Source: Acetobacteraceae bacterium (GTDB lineage Bacteria > Pseudomonadota > Alphaproteobacteria > Acetobacterales > Acetobacteraceae). Taken from it: DNA of 64,000 nucleotides. The notes under the pieces are model-generated. The model ran no database searches. It saw only the letters and a program-made list of their open reading frames with translations, and was not told the origin of the DNA. The stretch is from contig JASHOA010000091.1 in the NCBI GenBank assembly GCA_030041375.1, positions 1 to 64,000 on the forward strand, given 5' to 3'. How positions within the stretch are numbered: position 1 is the stretch's first letter; each line of letters begins with the position of its first letter. Of the stretch, positions 38,503 through 54,684 are shown in pieces. Position numbers and translations under genes: made by a program.

Positions 38503-39660
38503 TCACAGCCCGACCCATTTCGCTCCCTGCTCGGAGGAACGGACTGCCGCCTCGATGAAGGCAACGCCGGCAATCCCATCCTCGAGGCCGGGAAATGTCA
38601 CCGCCGCATCCGCCTGGCCGCGAATAGCCGCGGCGACCTCCGAATAAATCGTCGCAAACGCCTCGATATAGCCCTCCGGATGGCCGGGAGGAATGCGGGT
38701 TACGCGCTGCCCGGCAGGTCCGACCGAGGCCGTCGCCCGAGTGACGATTTCGCTCGCGCCGCCGAAGCGCGAAAGGCGCAGTGCGTTCGGCTGCTCCTGC
38801 CGCCACTCGAGGCCCGCCTTCGCCCCGTAGATCCTGAGCCGGAGATTGTTCTCGTTGCCCGGAGCGACCTGGCTCGCCCACAGCATGCCGCGTGCACCCG
38901 AGGCGTAGCGCAGCATGACATGGACATTGTCATCGAGCCGCCGCCCGGCGACGAACGTCGCAAGGTCGGCCGCCAGCTCGGCGGGCTGCATCCCGGTCAC
39001 GAAGCCGGCGAGGTGGAAAGCGTGGGTGCCGATGTCGCCGAGGCATCCGCCCCGGCCGGCTTGAGCAGGATCGGTCCGCCACGACGCCTGCTTCTGGCCC
39101 GTGGTCTCCAAGGGCTCGGTCAGCCAGTCCTGCGGATACTCCACCTCGATCAGGCGGATTGCGCCCAGGGCCCCCTCGGCCACCAGCGCCCGCGCATGCC
39201 GCACCAGCGGATAGCCGGTGTAATTATAGGTGACCGCGAACACCCGCCCCCTGGCCGCCGCAAGCTCCCTGAGCGGCAACGCCTCGGCCAGGCTCGTTGC
39301 CAGGGGCTTGTCGCAGATGACGTGGATTCCGGCCTCGAGGAACGCCGTTGCTGCCGCGGCGTGGAGGTGGTTGGGGGTGACGATCGCGACCGCCTCGATT
39401 CCATCCCCCCGCTCCGCCTCGCGGCGCGCCATCTCGGCGAAGCTCCCATAGCTGCGCTCCGCCTTGAGCCCGAGCCTCACCGCCGAGCGATGGGCCTTTT
39501 CCGGCGAGGCGGAAAGCGCGCCGGCGACCAGCTCATAATGCCCGTCGAGCCGGGCGGCCATCCGATGCACACCGCCGATGAAGGCGCCCTCGCCACCGCC
39601 GACCATGCCAAGGCGGATCGGCCTGGGACCAGGCGCCGCCCCAGCCCCTTCGATCGTCAC
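38503..39660 (-). CDS. Gfo/Idh/MocA-family NAD(P)-dependent oxidoreductase
   Basis: Probable sugar or inositol dehydrogenase, 385 aa. The N-terminal Rossmann fold has IRLGMVGGGEGAFIGGVHRMAA, the family EKP-type motif appears as CDKPLATSLAEA with its catalytic lysine, and the C-terminal alpha/beta domain has GRGGCLGDIGTHAFHLAGF. The start codon is GTG at 39658-39660 overlapping the stop of the preceding isomerase remnant (GTGA), so the two once formed an operon. Sugar-phosphate isomerase plus Gfo/Idh/MocA is a common pairing in polyol catabolism. Substrate unknown. Confidence 0.88.
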   Translation of the reverse strand: MTIEGAGAAPGPRPIRLGMVGGGEGAFIGGVHRMAARLDGHYELVAGALSASPEKAHRSAVRLGLKAERSYGSFAEMARREAERGDGIEAVAIVTPNHLHAAAATAFLEAGIHVICDKPLATSLAEALPLRELAAARGRVFAVTYNYTGYPLVRHARALVAEGALGAIRLIEVEYPQDWLTEPLETTGQKQASWRTDPAQAGRGGCLGDIGTHAFHLAGFVTGMQPAELAADLATFVAGRRLDDNVHVMLRYASGARGMLWASQVAPGNENNLRLRIYGAKAGLEWRQEQPNALRLSRFGGASEIVTRATASVGPAGQRVTRIPPGHPEGYIEAFATIYSEVAAAIRGQADAAVTFPGLEDGIAGVAFIEAAVRSSEQGAKWVGL

Positions 39661-39929
39661 GGCCTGGCCCTCGCCTCGCCAAGCCCGAGCGCACGCGCAT
39701 TGCGGGCGCGGTCAGCGGAGCGGGCCATGAATTCCTCGAACGACCGCTCGGCCATGCGGATCATGTGCCGGCGAATGAATTCGGCTCCCTCCTGGGCACC
39801 CTGCTCGGGGTGCTTGAGGTAGCACTCTCACTCCAGCACCGCCCAGGAACCGTAGCCGTATTGCGCCATCTTCGAGAAGATCGCGCCGAAATCCACCTGC
39901 CCGTCGCCGGGCGAGCGGAACCGGCCGGC
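39657..39929 (-). pseudogene. 3' remnant of a sugar phosphate isomerase/epimerase with in-frame TGA
   Basis: The minus-strand frame ending at the TGA at 39657-39659 reads AGRFRSPGDGQVDFGAIFSKMAQYGYGSWAVLE, then a stop, then ECYLKHPEQGAQEGAEFIRRHMIRMAERSFEEFMA. This is the recognisable C-terminal end of a xylose-isomerase-like TIM-barrel protein. The TGA at 39828-39830 replaces the Trp of the usual VLEWEC stretch (TGG to TGA). Homology stops upstream at about 39929, so the first ~70% of the gene is gone. Both the truncation and the nonsense codon mark it as dead. Confidence 0.8.
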
Positions 39930-40308
39930 CGTTGGTCGGCGCATTCAGCTATGGCGATGGCTGCCAGCGATATGGCCTTCCGCATTCCAGCCTCCCACCA
40001 GAAGATGCGACTGTGTGACGAACAGAGTGGTCCCACAAGCGTGCGGTATCAATCAGTGCACCGCGCACGCATGCTTAACCTCGGCGTCAATTTCAAACTG
40101 CGTCACTACCCAGTCTCGGCCTTGCTTGACGGTCGCGCAACGCGCCGCCCATGATGACGTGAAGCGGGCTGACGAATCGCACCGGCGCTCGCTGCCGCGA
40201 CCGCCAACACCGCGCCGCCGACGGATGCCATCGCCAGCGCCTGGTATCGGCGCAGAGTGCTTCCGGTCCATCTCGGCCGGCTGCTCGCCGGGTGAACGGG
40301 GAAGGAGC
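39930..40308. other. Gene-free stretch between two pseudogene fragments (379 bp)
   Basis: No open frame here has a recognisable protein motif on either strand, and base composition is locally less GC-rich between about 39990 and 40150. It is probably the scar of deleted or degraded DNA. No transposase fragment or terminal inverted repeat could be identified. Confidence 0.5.
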
Positions 40309-40512
40309 ATGCCCAAGATTGCGATCCGGTTCGCGCTCAATGGCAGCGAAGCAGCGGAGTTTGTTGAAAGTGGCACGACGCTGCTCGGCGCGCCGCGCGA
40401 CAAGCTCGGTGAAATCTCCGTCAAGGGCGACTGCCCGCAGGGCACCTGCGGTACCTGTTCGGTGATCATCGACGCAGCATTGAAACTTTCCTGCCTGACG
40501 CTGGCCGAACGC
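40309..40512 (+). pseudogene. Truncated CoxS-like [2Fe-2S] protein
   Basis: Begins at an ATG with GGAAGGAG just upstream and reads PKIAIRFALNGSEAAEFVES, then CPQGTCGTCSVIIDAALKLSC, a plant-type ferredoxin domain like that of CoxS/xanthine dehydrogenase small subunits. After about 68 codons the homology ends; the second [2Fe-2S] domain (CGFC...CRC), needed for function in this family, is missing. The frame stays open by chance into the next gene until 40962. Not close enough to the intact small subunit at 18348-18845 to be a recent duplicate. Confidence 0.75.
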
Positions 40513-40555
40513 CGCTCCGGGGGACGCACGGTTCGTGCTCTCCCGTGCGCATCGT

Positions 40556-40651
40556 TGCCACCGCTTCCATGGTGCCGGCTCCATGGAACGGCTGCCCGCG
40601 GAGCGGGCCGTCGTCGAGCAGACCCGCGCCTTCAAGGCGATCAGGAATTAA
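40556..40651 (+). pseudogene. C-terminal fragment of an unidentified gene
   Basis: A frame different from the CoxS remnant reads [20 protein letters not shown], then [11 protein letters not shown] and a TAA at 40649-40651, 22 bp before the SRPBCC gene. The amphipathic, natural-looking ending and its position suggest the true 3' end of a deleted gene joined to the truncated coxS. I do not recognise the family. Confidence 0.4.
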
Positions 40652-40673
40652 CCGCTTCAGGGAGAAGGAAGAC

Positions 40674-41594
40674 ATGGCAAGAGCCTACGCGAGCGCGATC
40701 ATCGCCGCCCCGGTCGAGGCTGTCTGGCAGATTGTGCGGGATTTCAACGCTCTTCCCGCCTGGCATCCCGCCATCAAGGAAAGCCGCATCGAGGATGGCC
40801 GTGATGCCGACACGGTCGGTTGCGTGCGCGCCTTCTCCCTTGCGGACGGTACCCGGGTGCGCGAGCGCCTGCTGGAACTCGACGATTGCCGCTACCGCTT
40901 CCGCTACAACTTCGAACTGCCTGCCTTCCCGGTTGAGAACTATGCCGCGACCTTCACCCTGATTCCCGTCACCAACGGCGATGTCACCTTCGCCGCATGG
41001 AAAGCCAAATTCGACGAGCCTGCCTCGGAAAAGGGGCGCTATGTCGACATCATCTCCAACGCGGTCTTTGGCGGCGGCCTCACAGCGCTCGCGGCAAAGG
41101 CGGCCGGCCGGAAGAGCCCGGATGGCGCCACCCGCTGGCAGGGCTCCCGTCCTGCCAAGGTGTTCTGCTCATCGGTGATTCATGGACCGCTGCGGGCAGT
41201 GTGGGAAAAGGTCAGGGATTTCGCCGGCATGGGCGGCTGGCATCCCGACATCCACGACATGCACATGCTGGACGGTGCCCGGCCCGACAAGGTCGGCGGC
41301 ACGCGCGATTTCCGTGTCGGCGAAGAGGCGCTGCAAGAGCAGCTCACGGTCCTCTCCGACCACCGCCACACCTTCCGTTATCGCATGACAGAAAGCGCCA
41401 TGCCGCTGCTCGACTACCACGCCGGCGCCGCGCTCCACTCGATCACCGCAACGAACGAAACCCTGGCCGTCTGGACGGCGGACTGGACGGCGGCACCGAA
41501 TGACGATCTCGCGCTCATTCCAACAATCCGAGACGCCGTCTTTCAACGGGCATTCGATACCTTGAACGAGCGGTTTTTCTCTCGGAACGGGTGA
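40674..41594 (+). CDS. SRPBCC (START-like) protein with two tandem domains
   Basis: 306 aa from the ATG at 40674, which has GGAGAAGGAAG directly upstream. It consists of two similar halves: ASAIIAAPVEAVWQIVRDFNALPAWHPAI and SSVIHGPLRAVWEKVRDFAGMGGWHPDI, each the start of a polyketide-cyclase/START-like fold with a hydrophobic ligand pocket. The family binds lipids or aromatic ligands; some members (CoxG) accompany molybdenum hydroxylases, which fits the coxS remnant immediately upstream. Specific function unknown. The gene itself appears intact. Confidence 0.85.
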   Translation: MARAYASAIIAAPVEAVWQIVRDFNALPAWHPAIKESRIEDGRDADTVGCVRAFSLADGTRVRERLLELDDCRYRFRYNFELPAFPVENYAATFTLIPVTNGDVTFAAWKAKFDEPASEKGRYVDIISNAVFGGGLTALAAKAAGRKSPDGATRWQGSRPAKVFCSSVIHGPLRAVWEKVRDFAGMGGWHPDIHDMHMLDGARPDKVGGTRDFRVGEEALQEQLTVLSDHRHTFRYRMTESAMPLLDYHAGAALHSITATNETLAVWTADWTAAPNDDLALIPTIRDAVFQRAFDTLNERFFSRNG

Positions 41595-41663
41595 GCCGGC
41601 TCCGGCATCTGCCCTGGCGCGTGCGTTGACGCTTCGTTAGGCAAGCCACCGCAAAACGGGGTC

Positions 41664-43472
41664 ATGCCGGGCCCGACGCGCCTCCCGCTGCGCTGCGACA
41701 CGCTGCGATTCTATCTCGCTTTTGCAGTGCTCGGCGCAAGCATTTCACTGTTCAGCGACCCGCACGACTGGCTACTGGTGCTGCATGGCGGGCTCGTCGA
41801 TCCGGACAGCTACATGCGCCTCGTGCGCATCCTTCAGGGGCTCGGGGCCGGTCACCTCACGAATCTCGTGAAAGGGGACGATTCGGGGGCGCCGCTCATT
41901 CTCGAGTGGTCCCGCCTTGTCGACGGGTTGCTGATTCTGCTCGCTCTGCCGCTTGCTCCTTTCTTCGGCTGGCGCGTGGCGCTGCTTTCCGCCGGCATTG
42001 CCTCCGGACCGCTCTTCAGTGGCCTTCTTGGATTGGCGCTTGCCTTCGCGGCCCGCCCGTTCAGCAGTCGGGGCTGGCTTTGGACCGCAGTTGTCCCCGG
42101 ACTTCTCTTGTCCGGCATCAGGGGATTCAACGCCTTCGGCGTCGTTCACTACCACACGCTGCAACTCGCGATGGTGGCGCTCGCCGCCGGGTTTGCTGCC
42201 CGGCGGGCGTTCACAGCCGTCGGGCTTGCTGCAGGCATCGCGATTTGGGTGACGCCCGAAACCATGCCCTTTGCCCTCCTCGTCTTCGTGGCACTTGGCT
42301 GGCTCTGGTGCTTTCGTCCCATCGGCGCGGGCCTCGCGCGGGCCGGAGCGGCGTTCCTCGGCGTGCTCGTACTCGCGGTCCTGCTCGACCCGCCGCACGG
42401 CGGACCAACCGCCGCCGAACTCGACCGGGTCTCGATCGTGTACGTGGTCCTCGCGGCCGTGGCGGCTGCGGCCGGGCTCTGGGCTGCGTCCCTTGACCGT
42501 CTCCGGCTTGAACCGAGGACGCGGTGGGCGCTCGGGGCGGGCGGCGCGCTGGTGCTGTTCGCCCTCTGGCTCGCCCGCTACCCTGCCGTGGCACTCGGTC
42601 CTTGCGCGCTGATGCCGGCAGCGGAACAACGCATCTTTTTCGGTGGCATCATCGAGACGCGGCCGGTGAGAAGCTTCGCCGATGCGGCCCTGACGCTCGG
42701 ACCCGGCCTCTTTGCGCTCGCGTATGCGCTGTGGCGATCCTGGCGAGAACGTCGCGATGTGATCGCTGCGGGGGTCTGGCTTCTGCTCACGGGCGGCATC
42801 GGGCTCGGGATCGCCCTCACCGTGGGCTGGGGCCTCTTCCAGGAATATCCGACGGGCGCAGCGGCCGTGCTCCTGCCGGTCGCGCTCACCGATCTTTCCG
42901 CCCTGCTTGCGGCCCGGCCCAGGTTGGGCGTGGCGGCCCGGGTCGGATTGATCGGCGCTCTTCTGGTGGGACCCTATGTACCCCGGTTGGTCGAGGCGGC
43001 ACTCGCAACGAACGGCATGCGGTCGGCTTCATGCCCGCTCCGCGACGCCGCGCCGCTCCTCGCCCCGGCAGCAGGAGAGATCGTGCTGACGAGGCCCGGC
43101 GAGGTGCCCGAACTCCTCTGGCGCACACGAATTGTCGCGGTGGGCTCCCTCTACCAGCACGGGGTGGCAGGATTTTTGCGCCTGCGCGCTGCCTGGCGGG
43201 CGCCAGCGGGCGCCGAGCCGTCTCCCGCTTTCCAGGCAAGCGGGGCACGCTTCGTGCTGTTTTGCGACACCGGCCGCAATCACCCGGTCGGCTTTGGTGG
43301 TTCGCGCGGGTCGCTTTGGAACCGGCTCGCGGCCGGCCGGCCGCCGTCCTGGCTCCGCCTGATCGGGCAGGAGAAAGCCCAGCACCTCCGCCTCTACCGG
43401 GTAGCGAACCCGGCCAGCCCGCGATCGCCCGAGGCGGAATCGTCGGAGGTCGTGAATCGCGGGCTCGAATAA
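41664..43472 (+). CDS. Polytopic membrane protein, probable GT-C-type glycosyltransferase
   Basis: 602 aa with about a dozen hydrophobic segments and a C-terminal soluble part of ~170 residues. After the first membrane segment lies LVDPDSYMRLVRI, an acidic D-x-D motif on the first outer loop like the one GT-C enzymes (PMT/STT3 class) use to bind lipid-linked sugars. No exact family is recognised, so the enzyme class is inference. The last 18 codons (PRSPEAESSEVVNRGLE and the stop) come from a dispersed palindromic repeat, so the original C-terminus may have been longer or different. Flanked by the accessory SRPBCC gene and convergent rpoC. Confidence 0.7.
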   Translation: MPGPTRLPLRCDTLRFYLAFAVLGASISLFSDPHDWLLVLHGGLVDPDSYMRLVRILQGLGAGHLTNLVKGDDSGAPLILEWSRLVDGLLILLALPLAPFFGWRVALLSAGIASGPLFSGLLGLALAFAARPFSSRGWLWTAVVPGLLLSGIRGFNAFGVVHYHTLQLAMVALAAGFAARRAFTAVGLAAGIAIWVTPETMPFALLVFVALGWLWCFRPIGAGLARAGAAFLGVLVLAVLLDPPHGGPTAAELDRVSIVYVVLAAVAAAAGLWAASLDRLRLEPRTRWALGAGGALVLFALWLARYPAVALGPCALMPAAEQRIFFGGIIETRPVRSFADAALTLGPGLFALAYALWRSWRERRDVIAAGVWLLLTGGIGLGIALTVGWGLFQEYPTGAAAVLLPVALTDLSALLAARPRLGVAARVGLIGALLVGPYVPRLVEAALATNGMRSASCPLRDAAPLLAPAAGEIVLTRPGEVPELLWRTRIVAVGSLYQHGVAGFLRLRAAWRAPAGAEPSPAFQASGARFVLFCDTGRNHPVGFGGSRGSLWNRLAAGRPPSWLRLIGQEKAQHLRLYRVANPASPRSPEAESSEVVNRGLE

Positions 43473-43473
43473 A
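43416..43473. repeat. Dispersed palindromic (REP-like) repeat, copy 2
   Basis: Matches copy 1 at 6968-7025 with two substitutions in 58 bp. Here it lies across the 3' end of the membrane-protein gene and supplies its last codons and stop. Inverted ends GCCCGCGAT/ATCGCGGGC are intact; one inner pair is lost (GGGCG to GGTCG). It is followed at 43474-43537 by a second, imperfect inverted repeat bounded by AGGGCGATTCG and CGCCCT. Confidence 0.8.
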
Positions 43474-43542
43474 GGGCGATTCGCTCATTCTCCGGCGCTG
43501 CAGCACCGGCTTTCACGGGTGAATGATTCGCCCTCACCCATT

Positions 43543-43565
43543 CCCCTCTCCCACAGGGAGAGGGG
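43543..43565. terminator. Hairpin between the membrane-protein gene and rpoC
   Basis: CCCCTCTCCC and GGGAGAGGGG form a perfect 10-bp stem with an ACA loop, placed between two convergent genes. No long T-run follows on either side, though it could serve both transcripts. A weaker relative (CCCTC...GAGGGAGAG) occurs in the rplO-secY spacer near 26816-26842, suggesting a family of GGGAGAG-type intergenic hairpins. Confidence 0.55.
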
Positions 43566-43577
43566 TAGAATTTGGTA

Positions 43578-47747
<4,170 letters not shown>

Positions 47748-47788
47748 GCGCCCTTCACTCCTGCCCGGCCGATCTCAGAGGCCTGAGA

Positions 47789-47813
47789 GCGGGATGATTT
47801 TCGATCATCCCGC
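47789..47813 (-). terminator. Hairpin in the rpoB-rpoC spacer
   Basis: GCGGGATGAT and ATCATCCCGC are perfect complements with a 5-nt loop, 42 bp before the rpoC start. With an unusually long rpoB-rpoC spacer (168 bp) this may act as an RNase processing or partial-termination site that sets the beta/beta' ratio. No T-run is present. Confidence 0.5.
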
Positions 47814-47915
47814 GCTCCGTTTGTTCTCTCGATCAATGTCATGGCCTGGGCGGTCAGAGAAACGATTCCGCCAGCAGCCATATTGATCCAGCAATCGATC
47901 GACTACCGCCTTTGC

Positions 47916-52091
<4,176 letters not shown>

Positions 52092-52150
52092 CTGCCCTGC
52101 TGCTCTCTCAACCTACGCGTGATCTCGTTGGCGTCCTGAAAACACCAATG

Positions 52151-52181
52151 GGGCGGGAACCGGAGCGATTCCCACCCGCCC
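52151..52181 (-). terminator. Attenuator-like hairpin between rplL and rpoB
   Basis: GGGCGGG (52151-52157) and CCCGCCC (52175-52181) form a stem with a 17-nt loop that can pair further (GGGAA/TTCC). A partial terminator in this exact position sets the ribosomal-protein to polymerase ratio in E. coli. On the plus strand the stem is followed by TTTTT, on the coding (minus) strand it is not, so the direction of termination is uncertain. Confidence 0.5.
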
Positions 52182-52225
52182 TTTTTCCGGAGCGCCGTGG
52201 CGCCCCGGGCGTCCTGGTCGCCGAT

Positions 52226-52603
52226 CTATTTGACCTCGACAGTCGCGCCCTGCTCTTCCAGCACCTTCCTGATCTTCTCCGCTTCCTCCTTGTTCACGCC
52301 CTCCTTGACGGTCTTGGGGGCGCCATCGACGAGATCCTTGGCCTCCTTGAGACCCAACCCGGTGATGGTTCGGATCTCCTTGATAACGTTGATCTTCTTC
52401 TCGCCGACCTTGCTCAGTATGACGGTGAACTCGGTCTGCTCTTCGACCACCGGCTGGGCGGCCTGGGCAGTGGGGGCGGCGGCAACCGCAACCGGTGCGG
52501 CGGCCGAGACCCCCCACTTCGTCTCCAAAAGCTTTGAAAGTTCGGCGGCTTCCAGCACCGTCAGGCTGGAGAGCTCGTCAACCAGCTTCGCCAAGTCTGT
52601 CAT
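52226..52603 (-). CDS. rplL: 50S ribosomal protein L7/L12
   Basis: 125 aa: N-terminal dimerisation part ([29 protein letters not shown]), Ala/Pro-rich hinge ([17 protein letters not shown]) and C-terminal factor-binding domain ([40 protein letters not shown]). Forms the ribosomal stalk with L10. Confidence 0.98.
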   Translation of the reverse strand: MTDLAKLVDELSSLTVLEAAELSKLLETKWGVSAAAPVAVAAAPTAQAAQPVVEEQTEFTVILSKVGEKKINVIKEIRTITGLGLKEAKDLVDGAPKTVKEGVNKEEAEKIRKVLEEQGATVEVK

Positions 52604-52654
52604 GTTCGCGTGTCCTGTTAGATTAAACCTCGATCGGGTCGTTACAAGCCCCGG

Positions 52655-53161
52655 CTAGCTCTGCCCATAGGCGCCGAGAACCCGGGCCAGGCCGCCGGCG
52701 GGTTCGGCCAGGATGGCGGCCAGCCGTTGGGCCGGCGTGCGCAGCAACCCGGCGAGCTTCGCGCGGAGCACCTCCAGCGAAGGAAGCTCGGCCAATGCCT
52801 CGACGGCTTTCGCATCCAGCGCTTTCTCCCCGAGCGCCGCCCCGACCACGACGAAGCGGTCATTGGTCTTGGCGAAGCCGACGGCCACCTTGGCCACGCC
52901 CACGGGGTCGGCGGACCAGGCAAGCGCGGTCGGGCCCTTGAGAAGGGGACTGAGGCCGGTGAAACGGGTGCCGGCCAAGGCCCGGGCCGCGAGGCGATTC
53001 TTGGCCACACGGTAAGTGGCCCCGGCCGAGCGCATGCGGCGGCGGAGATCGGAAGCCTCTGCGACCGTGAGGCCACGATTGCGGCTGACCACGATGATCT
53101 CCGTCCCGTCCAGCACGGTTGCCAGCGACTGGACGAACGCCTGCTTCTCTGCGCGATTCAT
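52655..53161 (-). CDS. rplJ: 50S ribosomal protein L10
   Basis: 168 aa: [57 protein letters not shown], the L10 RNA-binding domain, and a C-terminal helix for L7/L12 dimers. Start overlaps the rplA stop (ATGA). Confidence 0.96.
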   Translation of the reverse strand: MNRAEKQAFVQSLATVLDGTEIIVVSRNRGLTVAEASDLRRRMRSAGATYRVAKNRLAARALAGTRFTGLSPLLKGPTALAWSADPVGVAKVAVGFAKTNDRFVVVGAALGEKALDAKAVEALAELPSLEVLRAKLAGLLRTPAQRLAAILAEPAGGLARVLGAYGQS

Positions 53162-53871
53162 GACCCGCTCCCGGCCGGCCCGGCGAGACTGCCGAGATCA
53201 ACGCGCACGCCCGGTCCCATGGTGGAGGACAGAGCCACCTTCTTCAGATAGGTGCCCTTGGCGCCCGTCGGCTTAGCCTTCTGGATTGCCTCGACGAAGG
53301 CACGGACGTTGGCGGCGAGGCGGTCCTCCGGGAAGCTTGCCTTGCCGACCCCGGCATGAACGATCCCGGCCTTTTCGGCGCGGAACTCGACCTGTCCGGC
53401 CTTGGCGGCGGCGACCGCCCCGCCGATATCCATGGTGACCGTGCCCAGGCGCGGGTTGGGCATCAGGCCGCGCGGCCCGAGGATTTTGCCGAGCCGGCCG
53501 ACCAGCGCCATGAGATCGGGGGTGGCGAGGCAGCGATCGAAGGCGATCTCGCCGGCCTGCACTTTCTCGGCCAGGTCCTCGGCGCCGACGATGTCAGCCC
53601 CGGCGGCGGCGGCCTCCTCGGCCTTGGCGCCGCGCGCGAACACGGCCACGCGGACGACCCGCCCGGTGCCGTGCGGCAGGCTCACCATGCCCCTGACCAT
53701 CTGGTCGGCGTGGCGGGGATCGATGCCGAGATTCATGGCCAGCTCGACCGTTTCGTCGAACTTCGCCTTGGCGTTGCCTTTGACGAGGCGAATCGCCTCC
53801 GGGAGGGGGTAGGCACGGGTGTGGTCGAAGCTCTGGTAGGAGGCGCTGAGACGCTTGCCGATCCGGGCCAT
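53158..53871 (-). CDS. rplA: 50S ribosomal protein L1
   Basis: 237 aa: [50 protein letters not shown] and [24 protein letters not shown]. In E. coli L1 represses this operon by binding the rplK leader. Two bp after rplK. Confidence 0.97.
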   Translation of the reverse strand: MARIGKRLSASYQSFDHTRAYPLPEAIRLVKGNAKAKFDETVELAMNLGIDPRHADQMVRGMVSLPHGTGRVVRVAVFARGAKAEEAAAAGADIVGAEDLAEKVQAGEIAFDRCLATPDLMALVGRLGKILGPRGLMPNPRLGTVTMDIGGAVAAAKAGQVEFRAEKAGIVHAGVGKASFPEDRLAANVRAFVEAIQKAKPTGAKGTYLKKVALSSTMGPGVRVDLGSLAGPAGSGS

Positions 53872-53873
53872 CC

Positions 53874-54305
53874 TCAGCCCTCCACCCTGAGGCCCATCGA
53901 GCGCGCCGAGCCGGCGAGCATCTTCACCGCGGCCTCGAGATCGGTGGTGTTCATGTCGGGAAGCTTCTGGGCGGCGATCTCGCGAAGCTGAGCCGTCGTG
54001 ACCGTGCCCACGGGAGCGCCCTTGCCCGGCGCGTTGGCCCCTTTTTCGACCTTAGCGGCCTTGAAGAGGAAGTAGCTGTTGGGCGGAGTCTTGGTGACAA
54101 AGGTGAAGGTGCGATCAGCGAACGCGGTGATGACGACAGGGATCGGCATCCCGGGCTCGAGGTTCTGGGTCGCCGCGTTGAACTCCTTGCAGAAGGCCAT
54201 GATGTTGAGGCCGCGCTGGCCGAGCGCGGGGCCCACGGGCGGCGAGGGATTGGCCTTGCCGGCCGGGATTTGCAGCTTGATGTAGCCGGCGATCTTCTTC
54301 GCCAT
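53874..54305 (-). CDS. rplK: 50S ribosomal protein L11
   Basis: 143 aa from the ATG at 54303-54305: [45 protein letters not shown], with the C-terminal [30 protein letters not shown]. The longer upstream open frame overlaps the promoter. secE and nusG, which normally precede it, are not here; the neighbouring gene is divergent. Confidence 0.97.
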   Translation of the reverse strand: MAKKIAGYIKLQIPAGKANPSPPVGPALGQRGLNIMAFCKEFNAATQNLEPGMPIPVVITAFADRTFTFVTKTPPNSYFLFKAAKVEKGANAPGKGAPVGTVTTAQLREIAAQKLPDMNTTDLEAAVKMLAGSARSMGLRVEG

Positions 54306-54437
54306 CCCTGGATCTCCGACCTCCAGCGCAGCGCCCGAGGCGGGAGCCGCGCAGCCCAAGGACCGCGGTCCATACGACCGGCGCACGGCCAAACCTGACC
54401 GCAGCGCGCAGTCTCCCGCGTTCCGACAAGGGGCGGG

Positions 54438-54466
54438 TGCCTACATGATGCGCGGCGGCCTGTCCA
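54438..54466 (-). promoter_or_regulatory. Sigma-70-type promoter of rplKAJL-rpoBC
   Basis: Minus strand: TGGACA (54461-54466), 17-bp spacer containing GCATCATG, then TAGGCA (54438-54443). The -10 is imperfect, but position, spacing and the GGACAGGCCGCCGCGCATCATG context look like alphaproteobacterial rplK promoters. Confidence 0.55.
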
Positions 54467-54549
54467 GCCCTATTCATGGCGGGCGGTCAGAATCGGGACG
54501 GGCCCACACCTCGGGAGGCCGATTCGGTCAAGGAAAAGCGCGCGCAGGA

Positions 54550-54578
54550 TTGCGGACGGCAAGGTCGGACGGTAGAGA
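54550..54578 (+). promoter_or_regulatory. Putative promoter of riboswitch A / GTPase gene
   Basis: TTGCGG (54550-54555) and TAGAGA (54573-54578) with a 17-bp spacer. The predicted start near 54585 coincides with the first base of the riboswitch stem at 54586, which supports the call despite a weak -10. Confidence 0.5.
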
Positions 54579-54585
54579 TCGGATC

Positions 54586-54653
54586 GCTCCGGGCGATGGA
54601 GTCCACCCGGAGCCAAGGCCCATTCAACGCCCTCTGGGCTGATGACTCCTGCC
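54586..54653 (+). promoter_or_regulatory. Fluoride riboswitch (crcB motif), copy A
   Basis: Aptamer core GATGGAGT (54595-54602) sits in a stem formed by GCTCCGGG (54586-54593) and CCCGGAGC (54606-54613). After a linker ending AAC, the hairpin GCCC-TCT-GGGC (54629-54639) leads into the hallmark TGATGACTCCT (54640-54650). GGAGT (54598-54602) pairs with ACTCC (54645-54649) to form the pseudoknot of the motif. The order stem, GGAGT-type loop, AAC, short hairpin, GCTGATGACTCC matches known fluoride aptamers. The CTCCT strand is also complementary to the downstream Shine-Dalgarno AGGAG (54671-54675), suggesting translational control. Confidence 0.85.
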
Positions 54654-54684
54654 GACGCAACGTTGCGCGCAGGAGAAACGGGTG

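Larger units (their letters stand above)
54306..54684. other. Divergent control region between rplK and the GTPase operon (379 bp)
   Basis: Contains the leftward rplK promoter (54438-54466) with a leader of about 130 nt, and on the plus strand a promoter and fluoride-type riboswitch for the GTPase gene. Short open frames crossing it have no homology. The rplK leader may include the L1-binding mimic, but I could not pick out its structure. Confidence 0.7.

Noticed and set aside
39828-39830. Selenocysteine or stop read-through at the TGA in the isomerase fragment
   Set aside because: The position corresponds to a conserved Trp, not Cys/Sec, no SECIS-like hairpin is evident just downstream, and the gene is also truncated at its 5' side.
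39930-40308. Possible insertion-sequence remnant between the two pseudogenes
   Set aside because: No terminal inverted repeats, target duplication or transposase motif could be identified on either strand.
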